From positions 186,001 through 250,000 of the forward strand of contig QOZR01000007.1 in the NCBI GenBank assembly GCA_003576685.1: DNA of 64,000 nucleotides. The letters are read 5' to 3'. Positions within the stretch are counted from its first letter, which is position 1. Each line of letters opens with the position of its first letter. The notes beneath the pieces were generated by a model. That model made no database searches, was not told the DNA's origin, and worked only from the letters and a program-made list of their open reading frames with translations. The DNA comes from Virgifigura deserti. GTDB lineage: Bacteria > Pseudomonadota > Alphaproteobacteria > Dongiales > Dongiaceae. The position numbers were made by a program, and so were the translations under genes. Below, in pieces: positions 1 to 9,100 of this stretch.

Positions 1-1
1 C

Positions 2-625
2 TACGCCAATCACCCCTCCTGGTGGGATCCACTCATCGTCCTTCTGCTGACGGACCGCTTCTTCGCCGGCCGTTCGGCCTACGGGCCCATGAACAGCGAA
101 ACGCTGAAGAAGTACGGCTTCATGCGGCGGCTCGGGGTCTTCGGAGTGCGGCAGAACTGGCTGTGGAGCGGAGCGCAGTTCCTGAAGCTCGGCGAGGACC
201 TGCTGCGCGACCCCGCCGCGCTCCTGGTGGTCACGGCACAGGGTCGGCTCGTTGACCCGCGCGAGCGTCCCGTTCTACTGATGCCCGGCATTGCCTATCT
301 CGCGCGCCGCGTCCCAGCCGCAATCCTGCTGCCACTGGCGCTTGAATATCCGTTCTGGGATGAGCGCTATCCCGAGGCGTTGGCACGTTTCGGCGCACCG
401 GTCCTCGGACATGACCGAATGCCGGCGCGGCTGCTCCCGCTGCTCCAGCGCCATCTGGAGGAGGCGATGGATGTCCTCGCGCGGGACGCTTTGAGCCGTG
501 ACCCGAGCCGCTTCCTGCCGGTTCTGGAGGGCAGCATCGGTGTGGGCGGAGTCTATGACGTGTGGCGGCGCGCCCGGGCCGGCCTGCTCGGGCAATCTTT
601 CAGGCCGGGGCACGGGGACCGCTGA
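2..625 (+). CDS. lysophospholipid acyltransferase family protein (5' partial)
   Basis: The frame is open from the left edge and the beginning of the gene is missing. The first readable residues are YANHPSWWDP, which carry the NHxxxxD catalytic motif of the PlsC/1-acyl-glycerol-3-phosphate acyltransferase superfamily, so only a short N-terminal segment (probably a membrane anchor) is lost. About 207 residues remain. A hydrophobic stretch near RVPAAILLPLALEYPFW fits a membrane-bound enzyme that moves an acyl chain onto a lipid or lipid-linked acceptor. The stop codon overlaps the start of the following glycosyltransferase by one base (TGATG), so the two are co-transcribed and may act on the same lipid or carotenoid glycoside. 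That shared pathway is inference. The family call is firm; the acceptor is unknown. Confidence 0.85.
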   Translation, partial: YANHPSWWDPLIVLLLTDRFFAGRSAYGPMNSETLKKYGFMRRLGVFGVRQNWLWSGAQFLKLGEDLLRDPAALLVVTAQGRLVDPRERPVLLMPGIAYLARRVPAAILLPLALEYPFWDERYPEALARFGAPVLGHDRMPARLLPLLQRHLEEAMDVLARDALSRDPSRFLPVLEGSIGVGGVYDVWRRARAGLLGQSFRPGHGDR

Positions 626-1776
626 TGATCGAATTCCTCGCCTGGTGCGCTCTTGTCCTGGCCGCCCTGCCTGCCGCAGTCGCGGCGATGAACCTCTTTT
701 TCTACCGGCACCCGCGGCCGGCGCCCGCCGTTGTCGGCGACGGAGCGCGGCCCGCAGCGATCTCGATGCTGATCCCCGCCCGTGACGAGGCGGCACAGAT
801 CGGCGGCGCGCTGCACGCGGTGCTCGCGAGCACCGGTGTGGATCTGGAGGTCGTGGTGCTCGACGACCATTCATCGGATCGCACGGCCGAGATCGTGCGC
901 GCCGTAGCGGCGGTGGACCCGCGGGTTCGATTGGCGATGGCCCCACCTTTGCCCACCGGCTGGTCGGGCAAGCAACATGCCTGCCATCGGCTCGCCGGTC
1001 TCGCACACCACGAGCTGATGCTCTTCGTCGACGCCGACGTCCGGTTTGCGCCGGACGGGCTTGCGCGCGTCGCGGCCTTTCTTCAGGCTCGTCCTGTCGT
1101 CGCCTTGGCCAGCGGCTTCCCGCATCAGGTAACGCGGACCCTGGCGGAGAAGCTGGTCGTACCGATGATCCTCTTCCTCCTGCTCGGCTATCTTCCGATG
1201 CCGGGCCTGCGCTGGACCGTATGGCCCGCCTTCGGCGCGGCCTGCGGTCAGCTCATTGCGGTGCGCCGCGCCGCCTACGAGCGCGCCGGCGGTCACGCTG
1301 CCATTCGGTCGTCGTTGCATGACGGGCTGACACTACCACGCGCCTTCCGCCGTTGCGGCCTGCGGACCGACTTGTTCGATGCGACCGAAATCGCATCCTG
1401 CCGCATGTACGAGGGCGCGCGCGCCGTATGGGCCGGGTTTTCGAAGAACGCGACGGAGGGGATGGCGACGCCCGCGGCCCTGCCGGTCTGGACCGTGCTC
1501 CTGTTCGGGGGGCACGTTCTGCCGTTTCTGCTCGTCGCTGCGGCGTTCCTGCTTGATTTGCCGCCGGGCGTGCTGTTGCTGGCCCTTCTGGCCACCGGCC
1601 TGTCGCTTGGCCTGCGGCTCGCCCTGGCGCTGCGGTTCCGGCAGTCCTGGCTCGGCGCCGTCCTGCATCCGCTGGGCGTGCTGGCAACCCTTGCGATCCA
1701 GATCTCGGCGCTGGCCCGTGCCCTGCGCGGTGCCCCGCCGGTGTGGCGCGGCCGATCCTACCGGTTCACTGAGTGA
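625..1776 (+). CDS. family 2 glycosyltransferase, membrane-associated
   Basis: 383 residues. The ATG at 625 overlaps the upstream stop by one base; longer frames would run into the acyltransferase gene. An N-terminal membrane segment (about residues 5-25) precedes a GT-A fold: SMLIPARDEAAQI, VVVLDDHSSDRT and the metal-binding LFVDADV (DxD-like). The C-terminal third has several hydrophobic segments (around PVWTVLLFGGHVLPFLLV and later). This architecture matches the HpnB/CruC-like group of family 2 enzymes, which act on hopanoid or carotenoid lipids. With the acyltransferase it suggests sequential glycosylation and acylation of a membrane lipid. The substrate cannot be read from the sequence. 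Confidence 0.85.
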   Translation: MIEFLAWCALVLAALPAAVAAMNLFFYRHPRPAPAVVGDGARPAAISMLIPARDEAAQIGGALHAVLASTGVDLEVVVLDDHSSDRTAEIVRAVAAVDPRVRLAMAPPLPTGWSGKQHACHRLAGLAHHELMLFVDADVRFAPDGLARVAAFLQARPVVALASGFPHQVTRTLAEKLVVPMILFLLLGYLPMPGLRWTVWPAFGAACGQLIAVRRAAYERAGGHAAIRSSLHDGLTLPRAFRRCGLRTDLFDATEIASCRMYEGARAVWAGFSKNATEGMATPAALPVWTVLLFGGHVLPFLLVAAAFLLDLPPGVLLLALLATGLSLGLRLALALRFRQSWLGAVLHPLGVLATLAIQISALARALRGAPPVWRGRSYRFTE

Positions 1777-2058
1777 TGATCCGCGGCGACGGTGCCTCGA
1801 AGGGACGCGGCGGTGAGGATTCGCCCGTCGACTTCCGGATGATTGCTACGCCTTTGCGTCCGCATGTCCTTGCGGTCTACGCCCTCGTCTTCGGACCGTC
1901 CTTACCGGTTGTCGTCGACCGGGCGCGATTGCCTAAGGCGCGTCACGCCTCTGACCAGCTGTGTGTGGCATTGTCTGGTCAGGTGCGGGAGCACTACCCT
2001 TTGCGTCGCGAGGACAGCCTCCAACCACGGCGGGGCGGCGCCAGCCTACTCCCTCGGT

Positions 2059-2535
2059 TTACCCGGTGGGAGAATCCGCCGACGCCAGACGCAGCCCATC
2101 CGGTTGCGGCGGTGCTGATGTTTCCGTACGGAGCGTGACCGGCAGGTTGTCGCGCGTGGCCTTCGAATAGGGGCAGGTTGCGTGCGCTGCCTGCATCAGC
2201 GCTTCTGCATCCGCCTGCTCTAAACCCGGCAGGTAGCCGACAATCACCGTCGATAAGACATACCCCTCGCCGTCCTTACCGATGGTGACCTCGGCAACGA
2301 CGGACATATCGTTCAGGGCGAAGCCGCGCCGGCGTGCCTCCAGCCGCAGGCTGGACTCGAAGCAGGCGGCGTACCCTGCGGCGAACAGCTCCTCAGGGTT
2401 GGTGCCAAACGCCTCGCCAGGCCCGCCAAGGGCGCGCGGCATGACCATCCGCATCTCCAGAACGCCATTGGCGGATTTCACAAACCCCTCGCGACCGCCG
2501 CGGGCCATGACAATGGCAGTGTGCAACGATTTCAT
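2059..2535 (-). CDS. ohr: organic hydroperoxide resistance protein (Ohr/OsmC family)
   Basis: 158 residues. The start at 2535 is preceded by GGGAGG seven bases upstream, which is better supported than the in-frame ATG 12 codons earlier. The two reactive cysteines of Ohr lie in AAGYAACFES and ATCPYSKATRDN. The family reduces organic and lipid hydroperoxides with this thiol pair, using lipoylated proteins as reductant, in the cytoplasm. The C-terminus is about 15 residues longer than typical Ohr. No MarR-type OhrR gene is seen beside it, so regulation cannot be inferred locally. Confidence 0.93.
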   Translation of the reverse strand: MKSLHTAIVMARGGREGFVKSANGVLEMRMVMPRALGGPGEAFGTNPEELFAAGYAACFESSLRLEARRRGFALNDMSVVAEVTIGKDGEGYVLSTVIVGYLPGLEQADAEALMQAAHATCPYSKATRDNLPVTLRTETSAPPQPDGLRLASADSPTG

Positions 2536-2815
2536 TCCGTCCTCCCAGCCTGCCGTGCAACAGGCGGTCAACAGGCTGACAAGGCAAAGGTTCCCTCTGA
2601 TTGCTGCGGTCGCCAGCAGGGCCGTGGCGATTCCTGGGGATCAGGCCTTGGCACCCAGGTGCAGATTGGCTCGGATATTGATTCGATCGTCCGCCACTAG
2701 AGGATTTGGTCTCATCGGAGGCGCCAAAGACCGCCGATAGCCCTCTATGGTACGATATAGCCGCCGATTACCGCCGATTATACGCTACAGCTTGACGTGG
2801 TGGAATTTCAGTCAA

Positions 2816-2989
2816 TTAGCATCTCGGATCGCACTGCCCGACGCCTAACCAGGCGCCATAGGAACCTACGACGTAAAGGTTCTGCTTTGCCCGCGAGACG
2901 GCGACATTGAGGATGTTCGGCGTTCCGGCGGCCCAGCTTCTCGCACCGGTCTGAGATGCTTTCGGCGCACCAAGGACGAGGATTATCGT
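2816..2989 (-). pseudogene. C-terminal remnant of a superfamily I DNA helicase
   Basis: Reading the minus strand from about 2989 to the TAA at 2816-2818 gives a 57-residue tail containing LVLGAPKASQTGARSWAAG followed by TPNILNVAVSRAKQNLYVVG. This is the conserved last block (motif VI region, 'LNVAxxRAKxxLYVVG') of UvrD/AAA_12-type superfamily I helicases. There is no start codon and no upstream helicase domain. Toward the 5' side the frame collides with the DUF1127 gene, so the body of the helicase gene has been lost. It looks like the scar of a deletion or replacement. Recognition is from motif memory; a protein search would settle it. Confidence 0.7.
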
Positions 2990-3240
2990 CGCCAGAAGGG
3001 CTTGGCGATCTCTGCCTCGACCTGCCGTCTCGTCAGACCGATATCGTCGATCAAATGGCGATTGGCCTTCGACATTTGCTCAAGTTTCCTGCGAAAGCGT
3101 ATCCGTTCGCGCCAGGTCGCGATAATCCTTCGCAAGGTCGCCAGGCTGTAGCGCCGACGCGACACTTCCGCCGGCCCCACGGGCGTTCCCGGCCGCGCTG
3201 CCTGATGCGGGGCCGACGCAAAAGCGGGAGTATCGTTCAT
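2983..3240 (-). CDS. DUF1127 domain protein
   Basis: 85 residues, starting at ATG 3240 with GGAGG six bases upstream; a longer in-frame start 32 codons earlier has no such support. A proline/alanine-rich N-terminus leads into an arginine-rich C-terminal domain (LRRIIATWRERIRFRRKLEQ, then HLIDDIGLTRRQVEAEIAKPFW), the DUF1127 (YjiS-like) signature. Small DUF1127 proteins in Alphaproteobacteria have been linked to RNA binding and to phosphate or stress responses, but no function is assigned here. It is divergent from the winged-helix regulator at 3364; the 123 bp between them must hold both promoters. Its last codons overlap the helicase remnant. Confidence 0.85.
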   Translation of the reverse strand: MNDTPAFASAPHQAARPGTPVGPAEVSRRRYSLATLRRIIATWRERIRFRRKLEQMSKANRHLIDDIGLTRRQVEAEIAKPFWRR

Positions 3241-3363
3241 GGCAACCTCCATCTGGTTCGAGGGTCCGGGAGGCCTCGACCTGAAAGAGGATGAATTCTG
3301 CAGGATACGAACAGCGTCGTAATTAAGCTCTCCCAAATAGTTCTCAAAAGTTCCAAACGGACT

Positions 3364-4884
3364 ATGATGCGCCGTATGCAGGGATCGCGCTTTGCCTTTG
3401 GTCCGTTCGTGCTTGATTCCGGAGCGGGAACGCTCCTTCGGAACGATGTCCCCGTTGCCGTTGGCTACCGCGCGCTAAAGCTGCTTGCGGCGCTCGTCGG
3501 ACGGCCCGGCGAAATCCTGGGCAAGGCCGAGTTGATGGACGCGGCGTGGCCGGGCATGGCCGTCGAGGAAGGCAACCTCACCGTCCAGATCGCGCTGCTG
3601 CGGAAGCTGCTTGGTCCGGCCGCCGATGGCGGTGAATGGATCGCCACGGTTCCGCGCGTCGGCTACCGCTTCACGGGGGCCGTCGAACAGCTCGGTGGCG
3701 CGAAGCGAAAACCTTTGCCGCTGCCCAGCAAACCATCGATAGCCGTGCTGCCTTTCGTTAATGTCAGCAACGATCCCGAGCAGGAATCCTTCGCGGATGG
3801 GTTGACTGAAGACCTGATAACCGACCTGTCCAGGATCTCCGGCCTGTTCGTCATCGCGCGCAACTCGGCCTTTGCCTACAAAGGAAGGGCGATGGACGTG
3901 CGCGAGATCGCACAGGATCTTGGCGTACGCTACCTGCTGGAGGGTAGCGCAAGACGCGCCGCGGGGCGCGTGCGCATCAACGCACAGCTGGTCGACGCGG
4001 TGAGTAGCGATCATTTATGGGCGGAACGCTTCGACCGCAGCCTCGAAGATATCTTTGCCGTTCAGGACGAGGTGACGGCTAAGATCGTGGAGGCGTTACT
4101 CGGTCGGCTGCGCGCACCGCCGCCGCGCAATCGGCCCAAAAATCTCGAGGCTTACGATCTCTGCGTGCGGGCGCGCAAGCTGATCGATGAGTCGCCGCAG
4201 ACGGCACGGGAAGCGCATCTGATGCTCACGCGCGCGGTTTCGCTCGATCCGGGATACGCCGAGGCCTATCGCTGGCTTGCCATGAACCACTGGATGGGAT
4301 GGGTGCATTGGGGCGAACCAATTGAACCTAACCGTAGCGTTGCTTTGGAACTGGCGCGCAAAGCTGTAGCGATCGATCCCAACGATGCTGGCTGCCGCTG
4401 GGTCCTGGCCTACCTGCTTGCATATGACCGCAGCTTCGCCGAGGCGGATGCGGAATTCGCCAAGGCGATCGAGCTCGACCCGAATGAGGCCGACACCTGG
4501 GCGACATTATCCGACATCGCGGTCTTGGCCGGGCGGATCGAGGAGGGCCTTGAGCACATTCGCAAGGCGTTCCGGCTGAACCCGTTTCCGGCAAGTTGGT
4601 ACTATCTGACGCTTGGCCAGGCGCAATATGCGGCCGGCGAGTACGAGGCGGCTGTCGAGACACTGCGCAGGGACGAGACTTATCGTACAAGCTCACGCCG
4701 TTTCCTGGCGGCAAGCCTTGCCCAGCTGGGCCGGCTCGACGAGGCGCGCGCAGAGGTCGAACTGTTCCTCGTCGGCAACCCGCATTTCACAACCTGCCAC
4801 TGGGCCACGACGGAGCCATTCCGCGACGCTGCGACGCTTGAGCATTTCATTGATGGCTACCGCAAGGCCGGTCTTCCGGAGTGA
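3364..4884 (+). CDS. winged-helix (OmpR/CadC-type) regulator with TPR repeats
   Basis: 506 residues. Residues about 5-105 form an OmpR/PhoB-type winged helix (PFVLDSGAGTLLRNDVPVAV through WIATVPRVGYRFTG). No receiver domain is present. A conserved middle region (SIAVLPFVNVSNDPEQESFADGL ... LLEGSARRAAGRVRINAQLV; positions about 125-240) is the TolB_N/FlgO-like module common to this alphaproteobacterial family. Tetratricopeptide repeats fill the rest (for example AEADAEFAKAIELDPNEAD). Such proteins are thought to be transcription factors that respond through protein-protein contacts rather than phosphorylation. Two tandem ATGs open the frame and the first is used here. Target genes are unknown; the divergent DUF1127 gene is a possibility. 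Confidence 0.88.
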   Translation: MMRRMQGSRFAFGPFVLDSGAGTLLRNDVPVAVGYRALKLLAALVGRPGEILGKAELMDAAWPGMAVEEGNLTVQIALLRKLLGPAADGGEWIATVPRVGYRFTGAVEQLGGAKRKPLPLPSKPSIAVLPFVNVSNDPEQESFADGLTEDLITDLSRISGLFVIARNSAFAYKGRAMDVREIAQDLGVRYLLEGSARRAAGRVRINAQLVDAVSSDHLWAERFDRSLEDIFAVQDEVTAKIVEALLGRLRAPPPRNRPKNLEAYDLCVRARKLIDESPQTAREAHLMLTRAVSLDPGYAEAYRWLAMNHWMGWVHWGEPIEPNRSVALELARKAVAIDPNDAGCRWVLAYLLAYDRSFAEADAEFAKAIELDPNEADTWATLSDIAVLAGRIEEGLEHIRKAFRLNPFPASWYYLTLGQAQYAAGEYEAAVETLRRDETYRTSSRRFLAASLAQLGRLDEARAEVELFLVGNPHFTTCHWATTEPFRDAATLEHFIDGYRKAGLPE

Positions 4885-4940
4885 TGCGCCGGCCTGATCT
4901 CCCAAATGGCCATTCGATCCGAAAGCTGCCGGTCGGCGAC

Positions 4941-5333
4941 CTACTCCTCAAAGCGACCCGTGGCGTCACGATCGCGGTCGTATCGTCTCTTGAGCGGAAA
5001 TGGCGGCAACCAGGACTCGCGACGGATGATCCAGCTTTCGTAGGTTGGCATCAGTTGGTCAGGGGCATCCAAGGATCCTAGGTTCACTTCGATTTCGTCT
5101 GCGCTGCGTGCGAAAACGGAGGAGCCGCAGCGGGGACAGAAAAACCGCCCGACGTAGTCGCGTGTTTCGCCATCGATCGTCACCGCATCCTGAGGGAACA
5201 CCGCGGAAGCGTGAAAAAGGGCCCCATGATGCTTGCGGCAGTCGAGACAGTGACAAAGGCCGACCCGGTATGGGAGTCCCGACGCCACAATTCGGACGTT
5301 GCCGCACAGGCAACCGCCGGTGAATCGGTCCAT
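4941..5333 (-). CDS. GFA (glutathione-dependent formaldehyde-activating) family protein
   Basis: 130 residues, the usual length for the family. The zinc-binding cysteines are all present: GGCLCGNVR near the N-terminus, LCHCLDCRKHHG around residues 27-38, and FFCPRCGSSVF around residues 65-75. A GAGGAG ribosome binding site lies nine bases before ATG 5333. The GFA/CENP-V fold binds zinc; some members promote formation of S-hydroxymethylglutathione, but most are uncharacterised, and neighbouring genes give no formaldehyde context. It converges with the winged-helix/TPR regulator gene. Confidence 0.88.
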   Translation of the reverse strand: MDRFTGGCLCGNVRIVASGLPYRVGLCHCLDCRKHHGALFHASAVFPQDAVTIDGETRDYVGRFFCPRCGSSVFARSADEIEVNLGSLDAPDQLMPTYESWIIRRESWLPPFPLKRRYDRDRDATGRFEE

Positions 5334-6135
5334 GCTGCGTCTCCTCTAAAATCAAGCGGTCGGAATGGTTACGACGAACAGCATTGTCATTGCAATTGCC
5401 CGCTGCAGGCGGGGATGCGTCGTTCTTCCGTAGCGGGCGATAGCGATCATCGCTTCCAGGCGAACAGAGCCTATCAAATAACACTCCTGCAACATCGGAG
5501 CGTTTGGGTGGTTCGCGTAGCACACAAAGCTCCGCACCATAAACAGGCCCGCACTCATGGCTATGCCCGCAGCCGCTCGCGCCAAGAAACCCCTCGCTTC
5601 AACTGCATAGTCCCCTACGGTGACGGCGGACGGAAAGGAAAAACTAGGATGACTGTCGCGGAAGAACATCTGATGGCCTGAACGGCTCAGCTGCGTGGCC
5701 GAATGGTTCTGTTGGTCCAAGTTCGAGAGCTCGGCCGAGGAGTCCGTCCATTATAGGTCAGCGGCAATTGCGCCTCATTGATACCCACTTGGGCAATGCC
5801 GCATATGGCGAAAGAACACGTCTCGTTCCGAAATTTTATTTTTCTTTCAATGTGTTCCGTCTGCCTCTCAGGCCAGATTTTAGAGGGCTATAGCGTAAAC
5901 GTAGTTCTCACCATCACCCGAGCCGGTGCGCCGATTTTCTCAAAGACTTAGGCGGGCGCACCAGCGGGCGTGACGCTTTAGCAACCACCAGATCGCGATT
6001 TCCGCGCCGCCAGTGGTCTGTGCAACCGGATCGGCTGGGCGATCAGCGCGCTGCTTCTATCCCACCCAAGGCGCGGGCTCAGAATATGCGAGCCAAGCGG
6101 ATCGGCCCGGGATCGCGTTTCACCTGGTGCAATCG
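5334..6135. other. gap without a confident gene
   Basis: About 800 bases with lower GC than the flanks, including an A/T-rich block near 5830-5860. A minus-strand frame from 5669 (or 5720) to 5352 could encode about 105-122 residues with two hydrophobic segments (ARAAAGIAMSAGLFMV and AIAMTMLFVVTIP), ending 18 bases before the GFA start. It has a weak ribosome binding site and no recognisable family, so I do not call it. Bases 5721-6135 show nothing I can interpret. Confidence 0.4.
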
Positions 6136-9100
6136 TTACACCGGGAATGCCGCGGCCGGAACGGTAGACCAGTCTATGCTGACCGCCACCTCGCACGGCG
6201 GAAGCAGAGCCAAGGGGCTCGCGCCCGCGGCGACTGGGTCGTAAGCGTAGATCCGCTCCCGGTTCAGGTAGAGCTCGTGCGCCGGGAAACCGTCATGCTG
6301 CCCGTTAACGATATAGAGCGCCGGCATACCACGCCGCTGCCAGAGAACGATGTTAATGGTTGCATCGATCGCGGGCGAGAACGGCACCAGTGGATTGGGA
6401 CCCGCGGCAATCAGGCGAACCAGGAGCGTTTCGTCGTCGATCCGGGTTGCGACGGCGTTGAGATTCTCGACCGTGCGCGCCAGCGTGTCGTGGTTCGTCG
6501 ACTGAGCACCGGGCTTGAGCCGGTGGAACCAGCCCGGCTGTCCGGGGACTTGCTCCGTATCGCTATCGTCATAGGCCGTGGTCTGGCCCCAGGCGAAGGA
6601 CGGCTCGCCGACAATTGCAGAGGCGCGTGCCGGATCAAGGCTGACGACCAGCGAGATTTGCCCGCGGTGCGTCCCGTCCGAATAGGCGAAGTCGCGACCG
6701 TCGCCACCGAAGGCGCCCGGCCCGTAGTTGATGATCTCCGACGGGATGAACATACGGTACCGGATGTCGACCTCAGCTAAGGGGGGCGCAAAGGCGTCGG
6801 TCGCGCGCCCGGCCGGCGGCGCGGCGGCAACCTGGGTCAGCACGTCCGAAATCCCGGAGAATGGGTCTGTCTGGCGCCGGAAGGTGTCGACCTGGAGCGA
6901 TCCCGACCCCGACCGTGAGGTCGGCGTGGCGCTGCCCGATGTCCCGCTGCCGCTCGCAGCACTCCCGCTCGTGCCACCACCGCTCGTCCCGCCCCCGGCT
7001 GCGCCGCCTCCCAGTGTCCCGCCCGCTGCCGGTGTCGCAGACTGCGTCCGGGGCGCTCCCGCGCCATCGAGCTTGCCCGCCTCATTGAGCACGGCACCCT
7101 GATTGGAGATGTTGCTGCCGCTGCCGGTGCCGCCGGCGGACGGGATCGGGACGCCGAGCGCGGCGCCGGCGGCGGCGGTCAGCAGCGGCATCACCGTCTT
7201 CAGCATCTCTATCTGGTATTGCGCCGCGGTCGCCATGTTGGCTCCAGCCTGGCTGCCGGCCGCGCTTGCAGCCTGCGCAGTCGTCTGGAGCCCGGCTTGG
7301 GTGAGGCCGATCGTCTGCGCGAGGCCGCTCATGTCGCGGAACATGCTGCCAGCGGTCAGCGCGTTAATGATGGCGCCCAGCCCCTGTGGGTCGGGCAGTG
7401 CCGTCGGGTTGACGATATTCACGAGCGGCTGGTCGAGCTGGCCCGGACGGACGTCCGCGTCGGTTGCACGGCTGCCGGCCTGGAGCGCGGCGATATCCGG
7501 CGCCGCAATCGGGATCGGCGAATCCTGCCAGTTCCAGAACCGGGTCATGTCGAGCTTCTCGGCGGCGTTGAAGCGGCCGAGCACCGCTTCCGCGAAGACT
7601 CCGCCGCTGGGCAGCGGTACCGTCTCGTGCGTCGTGCTTCGCGGATCGTCGAAGCCATGGGCCGAAAGCCAATCCTGCCAAGCCTTGGCCGCGGCGGCGT
7701 TGCCCTTGTCGACGTTCAGCCGAAACGCGAGATAGTTGCCCGCGACCGCCACCGGGACCGGATCGATCTGCTGCAGCAGCGGTCGGCCGTCATAGCGGTA
7801 GGGTGACAGCAGCAGGAAGACGCTCGCGGGGCTGAGGCTCATCCATACCGCCTGACTGTAATGGACGGCGTTGTCCTCCAGATATCGCACCACGGTCTGG
7901 GCCAACCCGACTCCGCCCGAAACCACGGTGATGACAGGCATGTCGACATATTGCCGATAAGCCTGCACGCTGCCTTCGTCCCACTCCGGGGCGCGTTCCT
8001 CCCGCAGAAAGTTCTGGTAGCCGTCGCCGACCCGGCCGTTGACGACATGGTTGAAGCTGGACGCGCCGAACCTCAGCTTGAGCGTCAGCCGCACTGGCTG
8101 GATTGGCCAATTGTAATGATTGTATGAGTCCTCGCCGAAACGGAAGTCACGGAAGGTGACCAGGATCGAGGCGACGTCGCCGAGCGCGACGGCGTCCTCG
8201 AGGGTCGTCGTCAGGGTGACTTTGCCGTCGCCGGGAAGCTCCCGGCGGCTGCCGTCACGCAGCACGATGACCGCGCGCTCGACATCCGGGCCGGAAAACG
8301 GCCCCCCGCCGACCTCGAGCCCTACCAGTTCGGTTTCGGTCGGCAGCTTCCAGTTGCCATCAATGTCGGTCGTGATGGTTCGTCCCACAGCGACACGCGC
8401 GGCGTCCAGGAGGATCTGCAGATGCTCGGGATCCTCCGCACGAGGATGACCAGGCGCCCAACTGCCCGTCTCCTGTCTCAGATCGACTAGGTCACTCCCC
8501 TCCAGAAGCGCCCGCTTCATCGCACCGTCCGGCGTTGCCGCCACCAGCGCCCGGAGATGGCGGTGGATGAGCGCCGGCGTCCATGTCCGGATCACCTTCA
8601 TCGGGACGAACAGGCACTTCGTCACCTTGGCGACATGCGTCGACACCCGGTAGATCTGCACGACCTCGTAATACTGCACGGACAGCGCGTGCATATGGTT
8701 GTAGTTGGTGATGGCGCGGGTGCTGATGGCCTCACTCTCCGATTGCGAGATCTCCTGCACGATCGAGGCGCGGCGGTTGCGCGCCGAATTGGCATGCTGC
8801 TGGGTCCGGTCTGTGATCGTCTGCGACAGCGAGGCAAACAGCTCGCGGTTTCCGGAAGAGCCGGAGACGGCGAAGGTCTGACCGAAGCTCGTCGACTCGC
8901 CCTCGCTGTAACCGCCCGACGACGTCAGATTGCCACCGCCGCCGCTGCTCCCGTAGCTGACCGACCGGTTGGAACTCTGGACCGTTGAGAAGCCGCGCTG
9001 GGTCTCGTTGGCGACAGCATCCGTGACCTCGTTAATCGCTCGCCCATGCCTTGCGACATTGCTCAGCTGCTCGGTCTGCTGGATGTCCTCCGCCGTCCGC

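Noticed and set aside
1773..2138. 121-residue plus-strand frame after the glycosyltransferase.
   Set aside because: No ribosome binding site, no protein-like pattern and it runs into the convergent ohr gene.
5352..5720. Minus-strand frame of 105-122 residues with two hydrophobic segments.
   Set aside because: Weak start and no recognisable family; kept only as a remark in the gap entry.
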